From positions 1 to 64,000 of the forward strand of contig JBMNGG010000018.1 of assembly GCA_050949705.1 (NCBI GenBank): a stretch of DNA of 64,000 nt. The letters are read 5' to 3'. Below the pieces are notes generated by a model. It made no database searches. It was not told the DNA's origin and saw only the letters and a program-made list of their open reading frames with translations. Below, in pieces: positions 26,120 to 34,477 of the stretch (positions within the stretch are counted from its first letter, which is position 1; each line of letters opens with the position of its first letter). This stretch comes from JBMNGG01 sp050949705. Its GTDB lineage: Bacteria; Bacillota; Thermosediminibacteria; Thermosediminibacterales; Tepidanaerobacteraceae. The position numbers and the translations under genes are program-made.

Positions 26120-27879
26120 CACTCACCTACCCTTTCGATAGCATTAAATCTACACACCTGTTTACAAAGAGTGCATCCATTACAAGATACTTCATCTATA
26201 ACCATCACACCATCTTTAAAGGCAATTGCAGGGCAACCTATGGAAAGGCACATCTTGCATTTTGTGCATTTGTCTTGGTCAATCCTGCATCTAAGACCTG
26301 CCCTTGCTTTTTGGACTTCTTTTATTAATGCACAGGGTCTTTTTGTGATTATGACAAAAGGTTCTGTAGCTTCATAGGCCATCTTTACTGCCTCTCGGGT
26401 TTTTGAAAGGTCGTAAGGATCTACTATCCTAACATTTTCATCCTTAACTCCTACAGCTTTTACAATCTTTTCTATATCTATAATAGGTGATATATCACCA
26501 CTTAAAGTTTTACCTGTTCCGGGGTTTTCTTGATGACCTGTCATAGCAGTAATACGGTTGTCTAAAATAACAACAGCTAACTTGCTCTTATTGTATACAG
26601 CATCTATAAGGGCTGTGATTCCTGAGTGGAAAAATGTGGAATCCCCCATACACCCAAAAACTTTTTTGTTTTTGCCAGCCTGACTAAAAGCCTTTTCAAA
26701 TCCATTACCAGCAGATATTCCAGCACCCATGCATATTATTGTATCAGTAACATCAAGTGGTGGCATTACTGTTAAGCTGTAACACCCTATATCACCTGTT
26801 ACTACTATGTCTTTGTACTTGCCTAAGGCATAAAACAGCCCCCTGTGGGGACATCCCGCACATAATACAGGCGGTCTAGATGGTACTCTAACATCCATAG
26901 TATAGTTTTCTCTTTGTCTTTCCGGATAAAATACCTCTTCTATGATTTCGGGGTTTAGTTCCCCACATATGGGAAATGCATCTTTACCTATACAGTCAAA
27001 ACCCAAGGATTTGACATATGTTTCTATATATGGCTCATTTTCTTCTATTACATAAAGTTTTTCCACACCGGCTGCGAATTCTCGGATGAGTTTTTCCGGA
27101 AGTGGGAAGCTTAAGCCTATTTTTAGATAGGACGCCTTATCTCCCATGACTTCCCGGGCATGCTGGTATGAAATACCACTTGTAATAATCCCTATTTTAC
27201 GATCTCCCCATTCGATTCTGTTTAAGGGAGTTTTATCGGAATACTCACGAAGACTTATTAGTTTTTCTTCCACTATACAATGCCTTTCCCTGCCAAAAGC
27301 CGGAATCATGCAGTATTTTTTTACATTTCTTTTGTATTCCTTAATACCTACATCTTGCCGCTCACCTAAAGTCACTAGAGATTTGCTGTGGCAAACCCTA
27401 GTTGTTACCCTGAAAAGAACCGGTATGTCAAAGGTTTCACTTATTTCAAAGGCTAATTTTACATAATCGAGACATTCTTGGCTATCTGATGGTTCTAACA
27501 TAGCCACTTTAGCATGTTGAGCATAATAACGGTTGTCCTGTTCATTTTGAGAACTGTGAAGGCCTGGGTCATCAGCAGAAACTATCACCAAACCGCCGTT
27601 AACTCCTGTATAGGCTAATGTAAACAAAGGGTCAGCAGCTACATTAAGTCCCACATGTTTCATAGCAGCTAATGCTCTGGCCCCGGCGATAGATGCCCCA
27701 CCTGCCATTTCCAAAGCAACTTTTTCATTTGGTGACCATTGAGAATATATCTCTTTATAATTGGCAATATTTTCTAAAACTTCGGTGCTTGGAGTACCCG
27801 GATATGCTGCAGCTACAGTGCATCCTGCTTCATAAGCTCCTCTGGCAATGGCCTCATTGCCTGTCATAATCTTCTTCAA
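26119..27879 (-). CDS. iorA: Indolepyruvate:ferredoxin oxidoreductase, alpha subunit
   Basis: Large catalytic subunit, 586 residues. The N-terminal pyrimidine-binding part (GNEAIARGAYEAGCTVAAAYPGTPSTEVLE) precedes a central domain. The thiamine-diphosphate domain follows (CAGCPHRGLFYAL, TGDIGCYSL, GCMGDSTFFHSGI, VILDNRITAMTG). Two C-terminal [4Fe-4S] ferredoxin motifs end it (CTKCKMCLSIGC and CNGCTLCKQVC, about 545-580). It uses a TTG start with GGGGAGGAG 5 bases upstream. A promoter with an embedded palindrome lies 40-70 bases upstream. With iorB it should be cytoplasmic and donate electrons to ferredoxin. Confidence 0.95.
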   Translation of the reverse strand: MKKIMTGNEAIARGAYEAGCTVAAAYPGTPSTEVLENIANYKEIYSQWSPNEKVALEMAGGASIAGARALAAMKHVGLNVAADPLFTLAYTGVNGGLVIVSADDPGLHSSQNEQDNRYYAQHAKVAMLEPSDSQECLDYVKLAFEISETFDIPVLFRVTTRVCHSKSLVTLGERQDVGIKEYKRNVKKYCMIPAFGRERHCIVEEKLISLREYSDKTPLNRIEWGDRKIGIITSGISYQHAREVMGDKASYLKIGLSFPLPEKLIREFAAGVEKLYVIEENEPYIETYVKSLGFDCIGKDAFPICGELNPEIIEEVFYPERQRENYTMDVRVPSRPPVLCAGCPHRGLFYALGKYKDIVVTGDIGCYSLTVMPPLDVTDTIICMGAGISAGNGFEKAFSQAGKNKKVFGCMGDSTFFHSGITALIDAVYNKSKLAVVILDNRITAMTGHQENPGTGKTLSGDISPIIDIEKIVKAVGVKDENVRIVDPYDLSKTREAVKMAYEATEPFVIITKRPCALIKEVQKARAGLRCRIDQDKCTKCKMCLSIGCPAIAFKDGVMVIDEVSCNGCTLCKQVCRFNAIERVGE

Positions 27880-27918
27880 TTGTTCTCCTCCCCTGTAACC
27901 AAAAGTAGATTTTATTTT

Positions 27919-27946
27919 ATAATATACACTTAAGTGTTTGTATCAA
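27919..27946 (-). promoter_or_regulatory. Promoter of iorAB with embedded palindrome
   Basis: Minus strand TTGATA (27946-27941), 16-base spacer, TATTAT (27924-27919), about 40 bases before the iorA start. The spacer holds the perfect palindrome ACACTTAAGTGT (27926-27937), well placed for a repressor operator. Confidence 0.55.
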
Positions 27947-28098
27947 CTTAAACTTATTAAATTATATCGTAAATAAGACTCTTTATCAAAGTTTTATTAA
28001 AACAGAGATTGATATAAATGGTAATAGCTGTCTTTCTAAATTCTGTAGAAACTTCTTGTCTTTTGCACTAAAGTATCTTCCTTTAGAAACTTGTCTAT

Positions 28099-28142
28099 AA
28101 ACAAAACCGGCTTACTCTGCTCTCTCTTTGCCGGTTTTGTTT
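28099..28142 (-). terminator. Strong intrinsic terminator downstream of metG
   Basis: Arms of 13 perfect bases ending GCCGGTTTTGTTT, with a purine-rich loop on the minus strand. It ends transcription from metG and the intervening structured element before the iorA promoter. Confidence 0.75.
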
Positions 28143-28155
28143 GCAATATGTTTAA

Positions 28156-28224
28156 AAGGTAATCGGAATCACAAAAGTGCCGTTGCCAAGAGGCGACTAC
28201 ATACCCTGCTTATCCGATTACCTT
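28156..28224 (-). ncRNA. Unidentified structured RNA or palindromic element
   Basis: A 69-base hairpin candidate closed by a 12-bp perfect stem with an internal GTCGCC/GGCAC-type stem. It is followed 14 bases later by a terminator hairpin, a layout resembling a small RNA or riboregulator. It matches no riboswitch class I know. The strand is assumed from the neighbours. Confidence 0.3.
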
Positions 28225-28324
28225 ATGTTTTTGTTTTGCCGTATTTTATGAAAGTAAGATAATCATTTTTTACACTAAGCTTGAATCCCTTTCACCATCC
28301 TGAGAATTAGATTTATCAACAACC

Positions 28325-28377
28325 TTTTCCACATATTATCCACATATTCACAACTTATCCCCAATAAATGTGGATAA
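28325..28377. other. DnaA-box cluster 2
   Basis: Five boxes in 53 bases. TTATCCACA is perfect at 28336-28344 and, on the minus strand, at 28369-28377. One-mismatch boxes are TTTTCCACA (28325-28333), ATATTCACA (28344-28352) and TTATCCCCA (28355-28363). The cluster lies immediately after the metG stop, about 34 kb from gyrB. Confidence 0.7.
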
Positions 28378-28384
28378 ATCTGTG

Positions 28385-30327
28385 CTACTTTACTTTTGCT
28401 CCTGATTCAATGTCTTGATCTACTGTAATTAGTGTCAGGTTTTGTCCTTCAGAAGCTGCAAGGAGCATACCTTGAGATTCAATCCCTCTAAGCTTTGCGG
28501 GCTTTAAGTTTGCTACCACTACTATTTTTTTGCCTACTAGTTGCTCAGGTGTATAGTGTTTTGCTATACCTGCCACTATTTGCCGCCTTTCATCACCGAT
28601 TTTTATCTGTAATTTTAACAGCTTATCGGCTCCTTTGACTTTTTCAGCCTCCAAAACCTCTGCAATGCGAAACTGTATTTTAGCAAAGTCCTCTATTGAA
28701 ATGAGATTTTCTTCATCTTTATTTTTGACTTGCTCTTCCTTTTTCACCTGGACCTGCTTGCTTTGCTGCTTATCCGCAAGATCTTTTTTAGCCTCATCTA
28801 TTCTGGGGAATATTATTTCCTTGCGGCAAACCTTACATCCTGCCGGAAGTTTTCCCCACTCTTTGATACTTTCCCAAGTATAAAGGCTGTCATCTGTTAA
28901 ACCTAATTGCTGGTGAATCTTTGCGGGAATATTAGGCATAATAGGCCAAATGTGTACCGAAATCACGCGTAATGCCTCTGCTAAATTATAAAGGACGGTA
29001 GAAAGACGGCCTTTTTTATCAGGATCTTTTGCTAAAATCCAAGGGCCTGTTTCGTCAATGTATTTGTTGGCTCTGCTGATAAATTTCCATATTTCTTTAA
29101 TTGCCCCATTAATCTCCATATTGTTTATAAGTGTTTCAAGTTTTTCAGGTAATTTACCGGCCATCTCAATTAGTTCTGCGTCAGGGCCTTCAGAAGTTCC
29201 CGGTTCCGGTATGTTTCCATCACAATATTTTTCAATCATTGTTACCGTTCTAGACAGCAGATTGCCCAAATCATTTGCAAGATCAGTATTGTAACAACCT
29301 ATAAGGTTTTTTCACCTACTGATGCATCCTGCCCATATGGTATATCCTTAAGGAGATAATAACGAACTGCATCAGGACCGTATTTTTCGGAAAGGTGAAA
29401 AGGATCCACTACATTTCCTAGAGTTTTCGACATTTTTCTGCCATCATGGCCCATGAGAAAACCGCCCACATTAAGATGTGGATAAATGGGAATATTGGCT
29501 GCCTTAAGCATAGTGGGCCAAAATATAGCATGTGGTTTAATAATATCCTTACCAATAAGGTGCCAGGCATGTTCCCAGAAACGCTTATATTTTTCACCTT
29601 CCGGATATTGCAAGGCAGAAACATAATTAATCAGTGCATCAAACCATACATAAGTAACATGCTCTTCATCCCAGGGTAAAGGAATGCCCCAAGACACCCG
29701 CTTACGAGGCCTTGAGATTGAAAGATCACCAATTGGCTCTGACAATATTGAAAGAACCTCGTTCCGATAACCTTCAGGTCGTATAAAATGGGGGTGTTCC
29801 TTGATATAATCTCTTAACCATTCTCTGTATTTTTCCATACGGAAAAAGTAATTGCCTTCTAGCCGTTTTTCAGGAGCCATCCCATGATCAGGACAGCGCC
29901 CGTCCACTAATTCTCTGTCAGTAAGAAAACGCTCACAACCAACACAATAATGGCCTTCGTATTCTCCATAATAAATGTCTCCTGAATCATATACCTTTTG
30001 AAGTATACTCTGCACTACTTCTTTGTGCCTAGGTTCGGTTGTGCGGATAAAATCATCATATTCGATACATAGTTTTTGCCAGGCTTCCTTAAATCTCATG
30101 CTTACCCGATCTACAAATTCCTGTGGCTTTTGTCCTGCTTTTTCTGCAGCTTGAGAGATTTTCTCTCCATGTTCATCGGTTCCTGTCAGAAAATATGAGT
30201 CATATCCTGCAAGACGATGCCATCTGTTAAGAAAGTCGGCTATGATTGTAGTATAGGCATGGCCAATATGTGGTTCTGCGTTGACATAATAAATTGGAGT
30301 TGTAACATAAAAGGTTTTTTTGCTCAA
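28385..30327 (-). pseudogene. metG: Methionyl-tRNA synthetase, one frameshift
   Basis: Charges tRNA-Met. The frame 30327-29299 carries the class I HIGH motif (EPHIGHAY), the zinc knuckle (CVGCERF...CPDHG) and KMSKTLG. It stops just after GQDASVGEKTL. The frame 29269-28385 continues in register as LGNLLSRTVTMIEKY, with the anticodon-binding helices and a C-terminal tRNA-binding OB domain (FRIAEVLEAEKVKGADKLLKLQI). Reading LIGCYNTDLAND across the gap requires adding one base at the A6 run (29307-29312). With that the product is about 647 residues, normal for the dimeric two-domain MetRS. The TTG start follows GGAGG and a Met T-box. As the gene is essential, a sequencing indel is likely. Confidence 0.92.
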
Positions 30328-30357
30328 ATTCTTTACCTCCTTTAAAATTCCTCAAAT

Positions 30358-30653
30358 CAAAAAACCCCCGCCCCAAGATAAGGGGCGAGGGATTCTCGCG
30401 GTACCACCCAAATTCGCCTAAGAAGGCCTCAGCCAGGTGCGGGAAAAACTCCTCAAAAAAAATACTCTTGAGTAAGTCTTCCGATACCCGAAGGTTTTTA
30501 ACGGACCTTTCCCGTAACTGCCTACTTATCGACAGCCAGACTCAGGGGCCATCTTCAGCAAAGTCTTCAGTACCGGCTTTCACCTAACCCGGCTCTCTAT
30601 AAACCTATCCCTTTTGCTTACTCTTCCCATCATAGTCTTTTTATTTTAGAATT
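30358..30653 (-). promoter_or_regulatory. T-box leader of metG (AUG specifier)
   Basis: On the minus strand the leader contains a GGTGAAAGC-type stem I segment, a candidate specifier ATG (30552-30550) in the context GAAGATGGCC, and the invariant T-box GGTGGTACCGCG (30408-30397). The terminator CCCTCGCCCC/GGGGCGGGGG plus TTTTTT lies at 30391-30358. Uncharged tRNA-Met should stabilise the antiterminator and switch on metG. Confidence 0.92.
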
Positions 30654-30660
30654 ATTAAAA

Positions 30661-30689
30661 TTTATATCATATTAACAGCATAAAGTCAA
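30661..30689 (-). promoter_or_regulatory. Promoter of the metG T-box leader
   Basis: Minus strand TTGACT (30689-30684), 17-base spacer, TATAAA (30666-30661), placing the transcription start near 30653. Confidence 0.75.
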
Positions 30690-30746
30690 GAAAAAGGGAT
30701 ACTATTTGATAGTTTGAATTTACTCTATCTTAAAACCACATTATGC

Positions 30747-30752
30747 TATAAT
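30747..30752 (+). promoter_or_regulatory. Extended -10 for the YjbQ gene
   Basis: TGCTATAAT: a TATAAT with the TGN extension, about 30 bases before the start codon. No convincing -35. Confidence 0.55.
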
Positions 30753-30782
30753 TTAGTAAAAAAGCTCTGGAGGTTGTGTTTA

Positions 30783-31199
30783 ATGAAGAGTTATCGAAAG
30801 GAATTATGGTTCCAAACTAATAGCCGGAGGGAGTTTATTAATATTACTCCTCAAATAAATGAGTGCCTAGCTGAAAGCGGTATAAAAGAAGGTTTGCTTT
30901 TATGTAATGCAATGCATATTACTGCAAGTGTATTTATCAATGATGATGAGAGCGGTCTGCATCATGATTTTGAAGTATTTTTAGAAAAATTAGCCCCAGA
31001 AAAACCTTATAGTCAGTATAGGCATAATGGTTATGAGGATAATGCAGATGCACATTTGAAACGAACAATCATGGGGCGAGAAGTAGTTGTTGCCGTAACT
31101 AACGGTAAACTTGATTTTGGCCCTTGGGAGCAAATATTTTACGGTGAGTTTGATGGAAAAAGAAGAAAACGGGTTCTTGTAAAAATTATAGGAGAATAA
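30783..31199 (+). CDS. YjbQ family (UPF0047) protein
   Basis: 138 residues of the YjbQ/UPF0047 family, which shows weak thiamine-phosphate-synthase-like activity in some members; the true role is unsettled. The family core is visible: FINITPQINECL, GLLLCNAMHITASVFINDDE with the conserved His, YEDNADAHLKRTIMGREVVVAVTNGKLDFGPWEQIFYGEFDG. The start at 30783 follows GGAGG; the longer frame from 30714 has no support. It is a single gene against the prevailing strand, next to the metG leader. Confidence 0.92.
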   Translation: MKSYRKELWFQTNSRREFINITPQINECLAESGIKEGLLLCNAMHITASVFINDDESGLHHDFEVFLEKLAPEKPYSQYRHNGYEDNADAHLKRTIMGREVVVAVTNGKLDFGPWEQIFYGEFDGKRRKRVLVKIIGE

Positions 31200-31249
31200 G
31201 TAAAACAACCGCCTAGAGTAAAACAAATAAAGAATAATAGTATATGCTA

Positions 31250-31276
31250 AAGCCGCCCTTTAAATCTGGGCGGCTT
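31250..31276. terminator. Bidirectional hairpin
   Basis: Stem AAGCCGCCC/GGGCGGCTT between the convergent yjbQ-type and YczE-type genes. The T tract is short on both sides. Confidence 0.6.
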
Positions 31277-31307
31277 AATATTGAAGATTAATAATAAAAC
31301 TTGCAAT

Positions 31308-31997
31308 TTAGCCTGAAACTCTTGCCATTTCTCTACTGTCATCGCTTAGACCCATCCGAGTTAATAGGGATTTGTCAAGGAGTTTTTTTGTTTCTGATAT
31401 TAAGGGGCCCCCTGTTAAGACACTTAGCACTGTTCCAATGCCGACTATTCCTCCTAGTATAACTCCAATTATTGCAAAGGTGGCATCAAATGCTATTTTT
31501 AAATACCTATACTGCCAACCAGTCTTATCGCAAATAGCGGTAATAATGCAGTCAGGCGGACTAAATCCGAACTTTGCAGCTAGGTTAAAGGCTATTCCAT
31601 TACAGACTATAATGTGGCCTAAAACAATCATAAACAACCTAATAATAAAAGAGGGATTTGTAGAGAAAACCATATCAATATATGGATCAAAAAAATTCAT
31701 TACCGGTCCTGTCAACAATGCCCCGATAACAGTTCCCACATAAATGTATTTACGAGCTACTATTAATGCAATTCCAAGAGTAATAATATTATTAACCAGG
31801 GAAGCATTTCCATAGGAAATACTGAAAAATGCATGTAATCCATCTACCCAAATAGATGTGGGGTCTGAACCTAGCTGGCTTTTCAAAAATATTGTTACAC
31901 CAAGTCCAATAAGAATCGTTCCTATTACACATAATACCGTTCTTTTTAAAACAACCTCTTGTTTAAATGAGTTGATTTTTTCTGATGTTTTTTTCAT
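31308..31997 (-). CDS. YczE/YyaS/YitT family integral membrane protein
   Basis: 229 residues with about five to six hydrophobic segments (for example TVLCVIGTILIGLGVTIFL at about 20-38 and NIITLGIALIVARKYIYVGTVIGALL at about 65-90). The N-terminus is cytoplasmic and Lys-rich. GLGVTIFLKSQLGSDPTSIWVDGL and KFGFSPPDCIITAI are typical of the family. The transported substrate is unknown. An AGACAT-N4-ATGTCT palindrome (32018-32033) about 20-35 bases before the ATG may be an operator. Confidence 0.85.
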   Translation of the reverse strand: MKKTSEKINSFKQEVVLKRTVLCVIGTILIGLGVTIFLKSQLGSDPTSIWVDGLHAFFSISYGNASLVNNIITLGIALIVARKYIYVGTVIGALLTGPVMNFFDPYIDMVFSTNPSFIIRLFMIVLGHIIVCNGIAFNLAAKFGFSPPDCIITAICDKTGWQYRYLKIAFDATFAIIGVILGGIVGIGTVLSVLTGGPLISETKKLLDKSLLTRMGLSDDSREMARVSG

Positions 31998-32017
31998 AAT
32001 TACTCCTACTTACATAA

Positions 32018-32033
32018 AGACATAGGCATGTCT
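32018..32033. promoter_or_regulatory. Palindrome upstream of the YczE-type gene
   Basis: AGACAT-N4-ATGTCT with further symmetric flanks (ATA/TAT), directly before the gene's ribosome site. Candidate operator; the cognate regulator is not identified. Confidence 0.35.
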
Positions 32034-32392
32034 ATATATTATTTACGCAGGGACCAATCTCAAAACGCCTAACCAATATAATTCTTTAATTGCAAAAACA
32101 ATATTTGAATACCGATTAAGACATTATTGTTTTGATTTTCAAACCTTAATGCTTAACAAACTATAGATTTTTTACCTTTTGCAAATAATTAGAGTATTTT
32201 AATAAAACATAACTAATTATAGTATACACAAATAAAGCTTTTTCTGCCACTGTTGCTAGAGACTTTGTGTCAGATAATTGCAACCTTTTGTATATATTAG
32301 TCAAAATACATCACCAACAAATTTGCTTATTGTATAGTGGCTATTTCGTATATGTGTATTATGCCGATAGTGCTTATCCTGACGTTTTAAGC
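32034..32392. other. Intergenic, AT-rich
   Basis: About 360 bases between the nucleoside phosphorylase stop and the YczE-type promoter region. I see no reading frame, RNA or convincing terminator here. Confidence 0.4.
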
Positions 32393-33145
32393 TTAATCCA
32401 AATATGATTTTGCTTTATATTGTCTATAAAAAGATTCTAGGGCTAGTATTATTTCCCGCTTTTCGCCTTCTTCTGATGTATTACTCCTAAAGGACTGGTA
32501 CTCAGAGATGCCGTTTTTTATGCTTCCATCTTTTGAAACCACTATATTAAGAATGCTTGAGGCATAAGCTCCTCTTAACCTGGCAAGCGTATAAAGTGTT
32601 GCAGTTTCCATATCTGATGCTAAAACTCCTTTATTACTCCAGTATTTTAATATATCTTCCTGTGAATCACTGTAAAAAGTATCATGGCTTCTCACAATCC
32701 CTGATACATAGGGATATTTTAATTTTTTGGCAGTATCAAGAATAAAACCGGTTAATTCAAAATCCGAAACGGCTGGATAGTTTTCGTATACATAAGACCT
32801 AGATACACCATCTTCTCTCACAGCAGCAATGGGTATTACCAGATTTCCAATATCTAATTCCGCTATAAGGGCACCGGCGCTACCTATTCTCATAAAATAC
32901 TTTCCACCACATGCTAACAATTCTTCCACAGCAATTCCACAAGATACTCCTCCTATTCCTGTGGAGGTTATGGTAATAGGCATATCTTTATACATTCCAG
33001 TAATCGTTCTGTATTCCCGATTAAAAGCAATCTCATTTGCTTTGTCTAGATATTTAGCTGCTCTTACCACCCGCTGAGGGTCTCCCGGTAAAATAACTCT
33101 TTCTGCTATATCGCCTTTTTTGCAGAATATATGAGGCTGTTTCAT
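32393..33145 (-). CDS. Nucleoside phosphorylase (uridine phosphorylase type)
   Basis: 250 residues of the PNP/UDP phosphorylase superfamily, splitting imported nucleosides with phosphate to base and ribose-1-phosphate. Motifs are VILPGDPQRVVRAAKYLD (phosphate site), FNREYRTITGMYKD, STGIGGVSCGIAVEEL, MRIGSAGAL (phosphate-binding Arg) and LASDMETATLYTLARL with the ribose-binding Met-Glu. It is closest to uridine phosphorylase by these motifs, but purine specificity cannot be excluded. It is the last gene of the Crp-BMP-ABC-flavoprotein cluster, a sensible enzyme for the imported substrate. AAAGGAG precedes the ATG. Confidence 0.88.
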   Translation of the reverse strand: MKQPHIFCKKGDIAERVILPGDPQRVVRAAKYLDKANEIAFNREYRTITGMYKDMPITITSTGIGGVSCGIAVEELLACGGKYFMRIGSAGALIAELDIGNLVIPIAAVREDGVSRSYVYENYPAVSDFELTGFILDTAKKLKYPYVSGIVRSHDTFYSDSQEDILKYWSNKGVLASDMETATLYTLARLRGAYASSILNIVVSKDGSIKNGISEYQSFRSNTSEEGEKREIILALESFYRQYKAKSYLD

Positions 33146-33168
33146 TTTTATGCTCCTTTCATTGTTCT

Positions 33169-34464
33169 TTAGGTAAGTTTTATAAGGGCATCAAGCAATG
33201 CTTCGGATAAACTGGGATGAACAAAAAGGCTGTTTTTAATTAGTCCTGCACTGACTTTTTGATTTAACAAAATATCAAGATTTCCCACCAATTCTGACGC
33301 ATCCCTTCCTACCATCCATACCCCTTGCAATCTATCTTCATTATCAACCAACACTTTTATAAAACCGTCTGTATATCCTTTAGAAATACCTCTCCATGTG
33401 CTTACTAGCTGTTGTTTGGCAATTTTATATTTTATACCTTTTTCTCTCAGCTCCCACTCCTGAAGACCTACCCCTGCAATTTCCTGAATAGTAAAAATAG
33501 CACGTGGAATACCTTCATAATTATTTTTTCGTGTTTGTACCTTTTTGTTTAAAATTTTCAAAGCTGCTACAATACCTTGATTTATAGCAGCATTTGCCAT
33601 AAGACACTTGCCGTTAACATCTCCAACTGCATAAATGTTGGGTACACATGTAATAAAACAATCATCGGTTTTGATACCCAAAGACTCATATTCTATACCT
33701 ATATCTGATGCTCCTTTAGGTATATTAGGTACTCTTGAAGTACAAATAAGGCATTTTTCTGCAGTTGCAGTTTTCCCGCTTCTTAGTGTGACAACCACTT
33801 TATCATTATTTTCCTCAAGTTTTACGATCTCTTCACCTGTAATAAAATTAACGTCTAGTTTTTTCAAACCGTCAATAACAGGTTTTTTTAAATCATCGTC
33901 GTTTCCTGATAATATATCTTGCATCATTTCAACTGCAGTTACTTTTATACCATACTTTGAAAACAATGTTGCAAACTCAATACCTTCTACATTGGCCCCA
34001 ATTATGATTATATCTTTAGGCAGATTTTTAAGCGAAAGTGCCTCACGATGTGTCATGACATTTTTACCATAAACAACTCCGAACCCATCTGAAGGTCTAC
34101 TACCTGTTGCTATAATAATATTTTTAGCCGAGATATCTTTACCGTTAACACTGATAGTATTCTTATCTTTAAAACCCGTTTCACCAATTACGAGATTGAC
34201 TTTCGCTTGCTTAAGATCAGACATTATTTTTTCTTGACAATATGTCATCTTCCGTGTGTATTCTTTGCGTAAATGTTCATAAGTTATATGAGGATTTTGC
34301 TTAATACCATCAAGTAATATTTTAATTGGAAGGGCTCCATTAGCGAAACCTGTTCCCCCAAGCTTCTCTTTTTCAACCAAAACTACATCAAGACCGTTTG
34401 TGGCACATAAAATCGACGCATAGTAACCGGCGGGCCCACTGCCTAACACCAATACATCCTTCAT
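33169..34464 (-). CDS. Lpd-like FAD/NAD oxidoreductase lacking the redox disulfide
   Basis: 431 residues of the class I pyridine nucleotide-disulfide oxidoreductase fold. It has the FAD motif VLGSGPAGYYAS (6-17), the NAD domain motif IIIGANVEGIEFA, the second FAD contact NIYAVGDVNG and the C-terminal dimer domain ending FVHPSLSEALLDAL (His-Glu dyad kept). Dihydrolipoamide dehydrogenases have GGTCLNxGCIPxK near residue 40. Here the segment is GGTGFANGALPIK, so Gly39 and Ala44 replace both cysteines. It therefore cannot do dithiol chemistry; an NAD(P)H:acceptor or transhydrogenase-like role is possible. It sits between the nucleoside ABC permease (13 bases) and the phosphorylase (24 bases), so it is operonic. 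Confidence 0.85.
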   Translation of the reverse strand: MKDVLVLGSGPAGYYASILCATNGLDVVLVEKEKLGGTGFANGALPIKILLDGIKQNPHITYEHLRKEYTRKMTYCQEKIMSDLKQAKVNLVIGETGFKDKNTISVNGKDISAKNIIIATGSRPSDGFGVVYGKNVMTHREALSLKNLPKDIIIIGANVEGIEFATLFSKYGIKVTAVEMMQDILSGNDDDLKKPVIDGLKKLDVNFITGEEIVKLEENNDKVVVTLRSGKTATAEKCLICTSRVPNIPKGASDIGIEYESLGIKTDDCFITCVPNIYAVGDVNGKCLMANAAINQGIVAALKILNKKVQTRKNNYEGIPRAIFTIQEIAGVGLQEWELREKGIKYKIAKQQLVSTWRGISKGYTDGFIKVLVDNEDRLQGVWMVGRDASELVGNLDILLNQKVSAGLIKNSLFVHPSLSEALLDALIKLT

Positions 34465-34477
34465 CTAATGACCCCCT

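Larger units (their letters stand above)
27947..28324. other. Structured intergenic region between metG and iorA
   Basis: No gene seen. It holds two hairpins. 28099-28111/28130-28142 has 13-base perfect arms (AACAAAACCGGC core) with TTTTGTTT tails, a likely bidirectional terminator. 28156-28167/28213-28224 has 12-base perfect arms (AAGGTAATCGGA/TCCGATTACCTT) enclosing a smaller GCC/GGC stem, an unidentified structured element. Minus-strand RNA leaving metG would contain the second, then the first. Confidence 0.5.

Noticed and set aside
30358..30653. Repeated GGTACCACC motif at 30.4 and 44.4 kb as a dispersed repeat
   Set aside because: Explained by the conserved T-box/antiterminator sequence of the two T-box leaders.
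33635..34072. Plus-strand frame of 145 codons opposite the Lpd-like gene
   Set aside because: Ser/Thr/Ile-rich shadow; the minus strand has clear family motifs.
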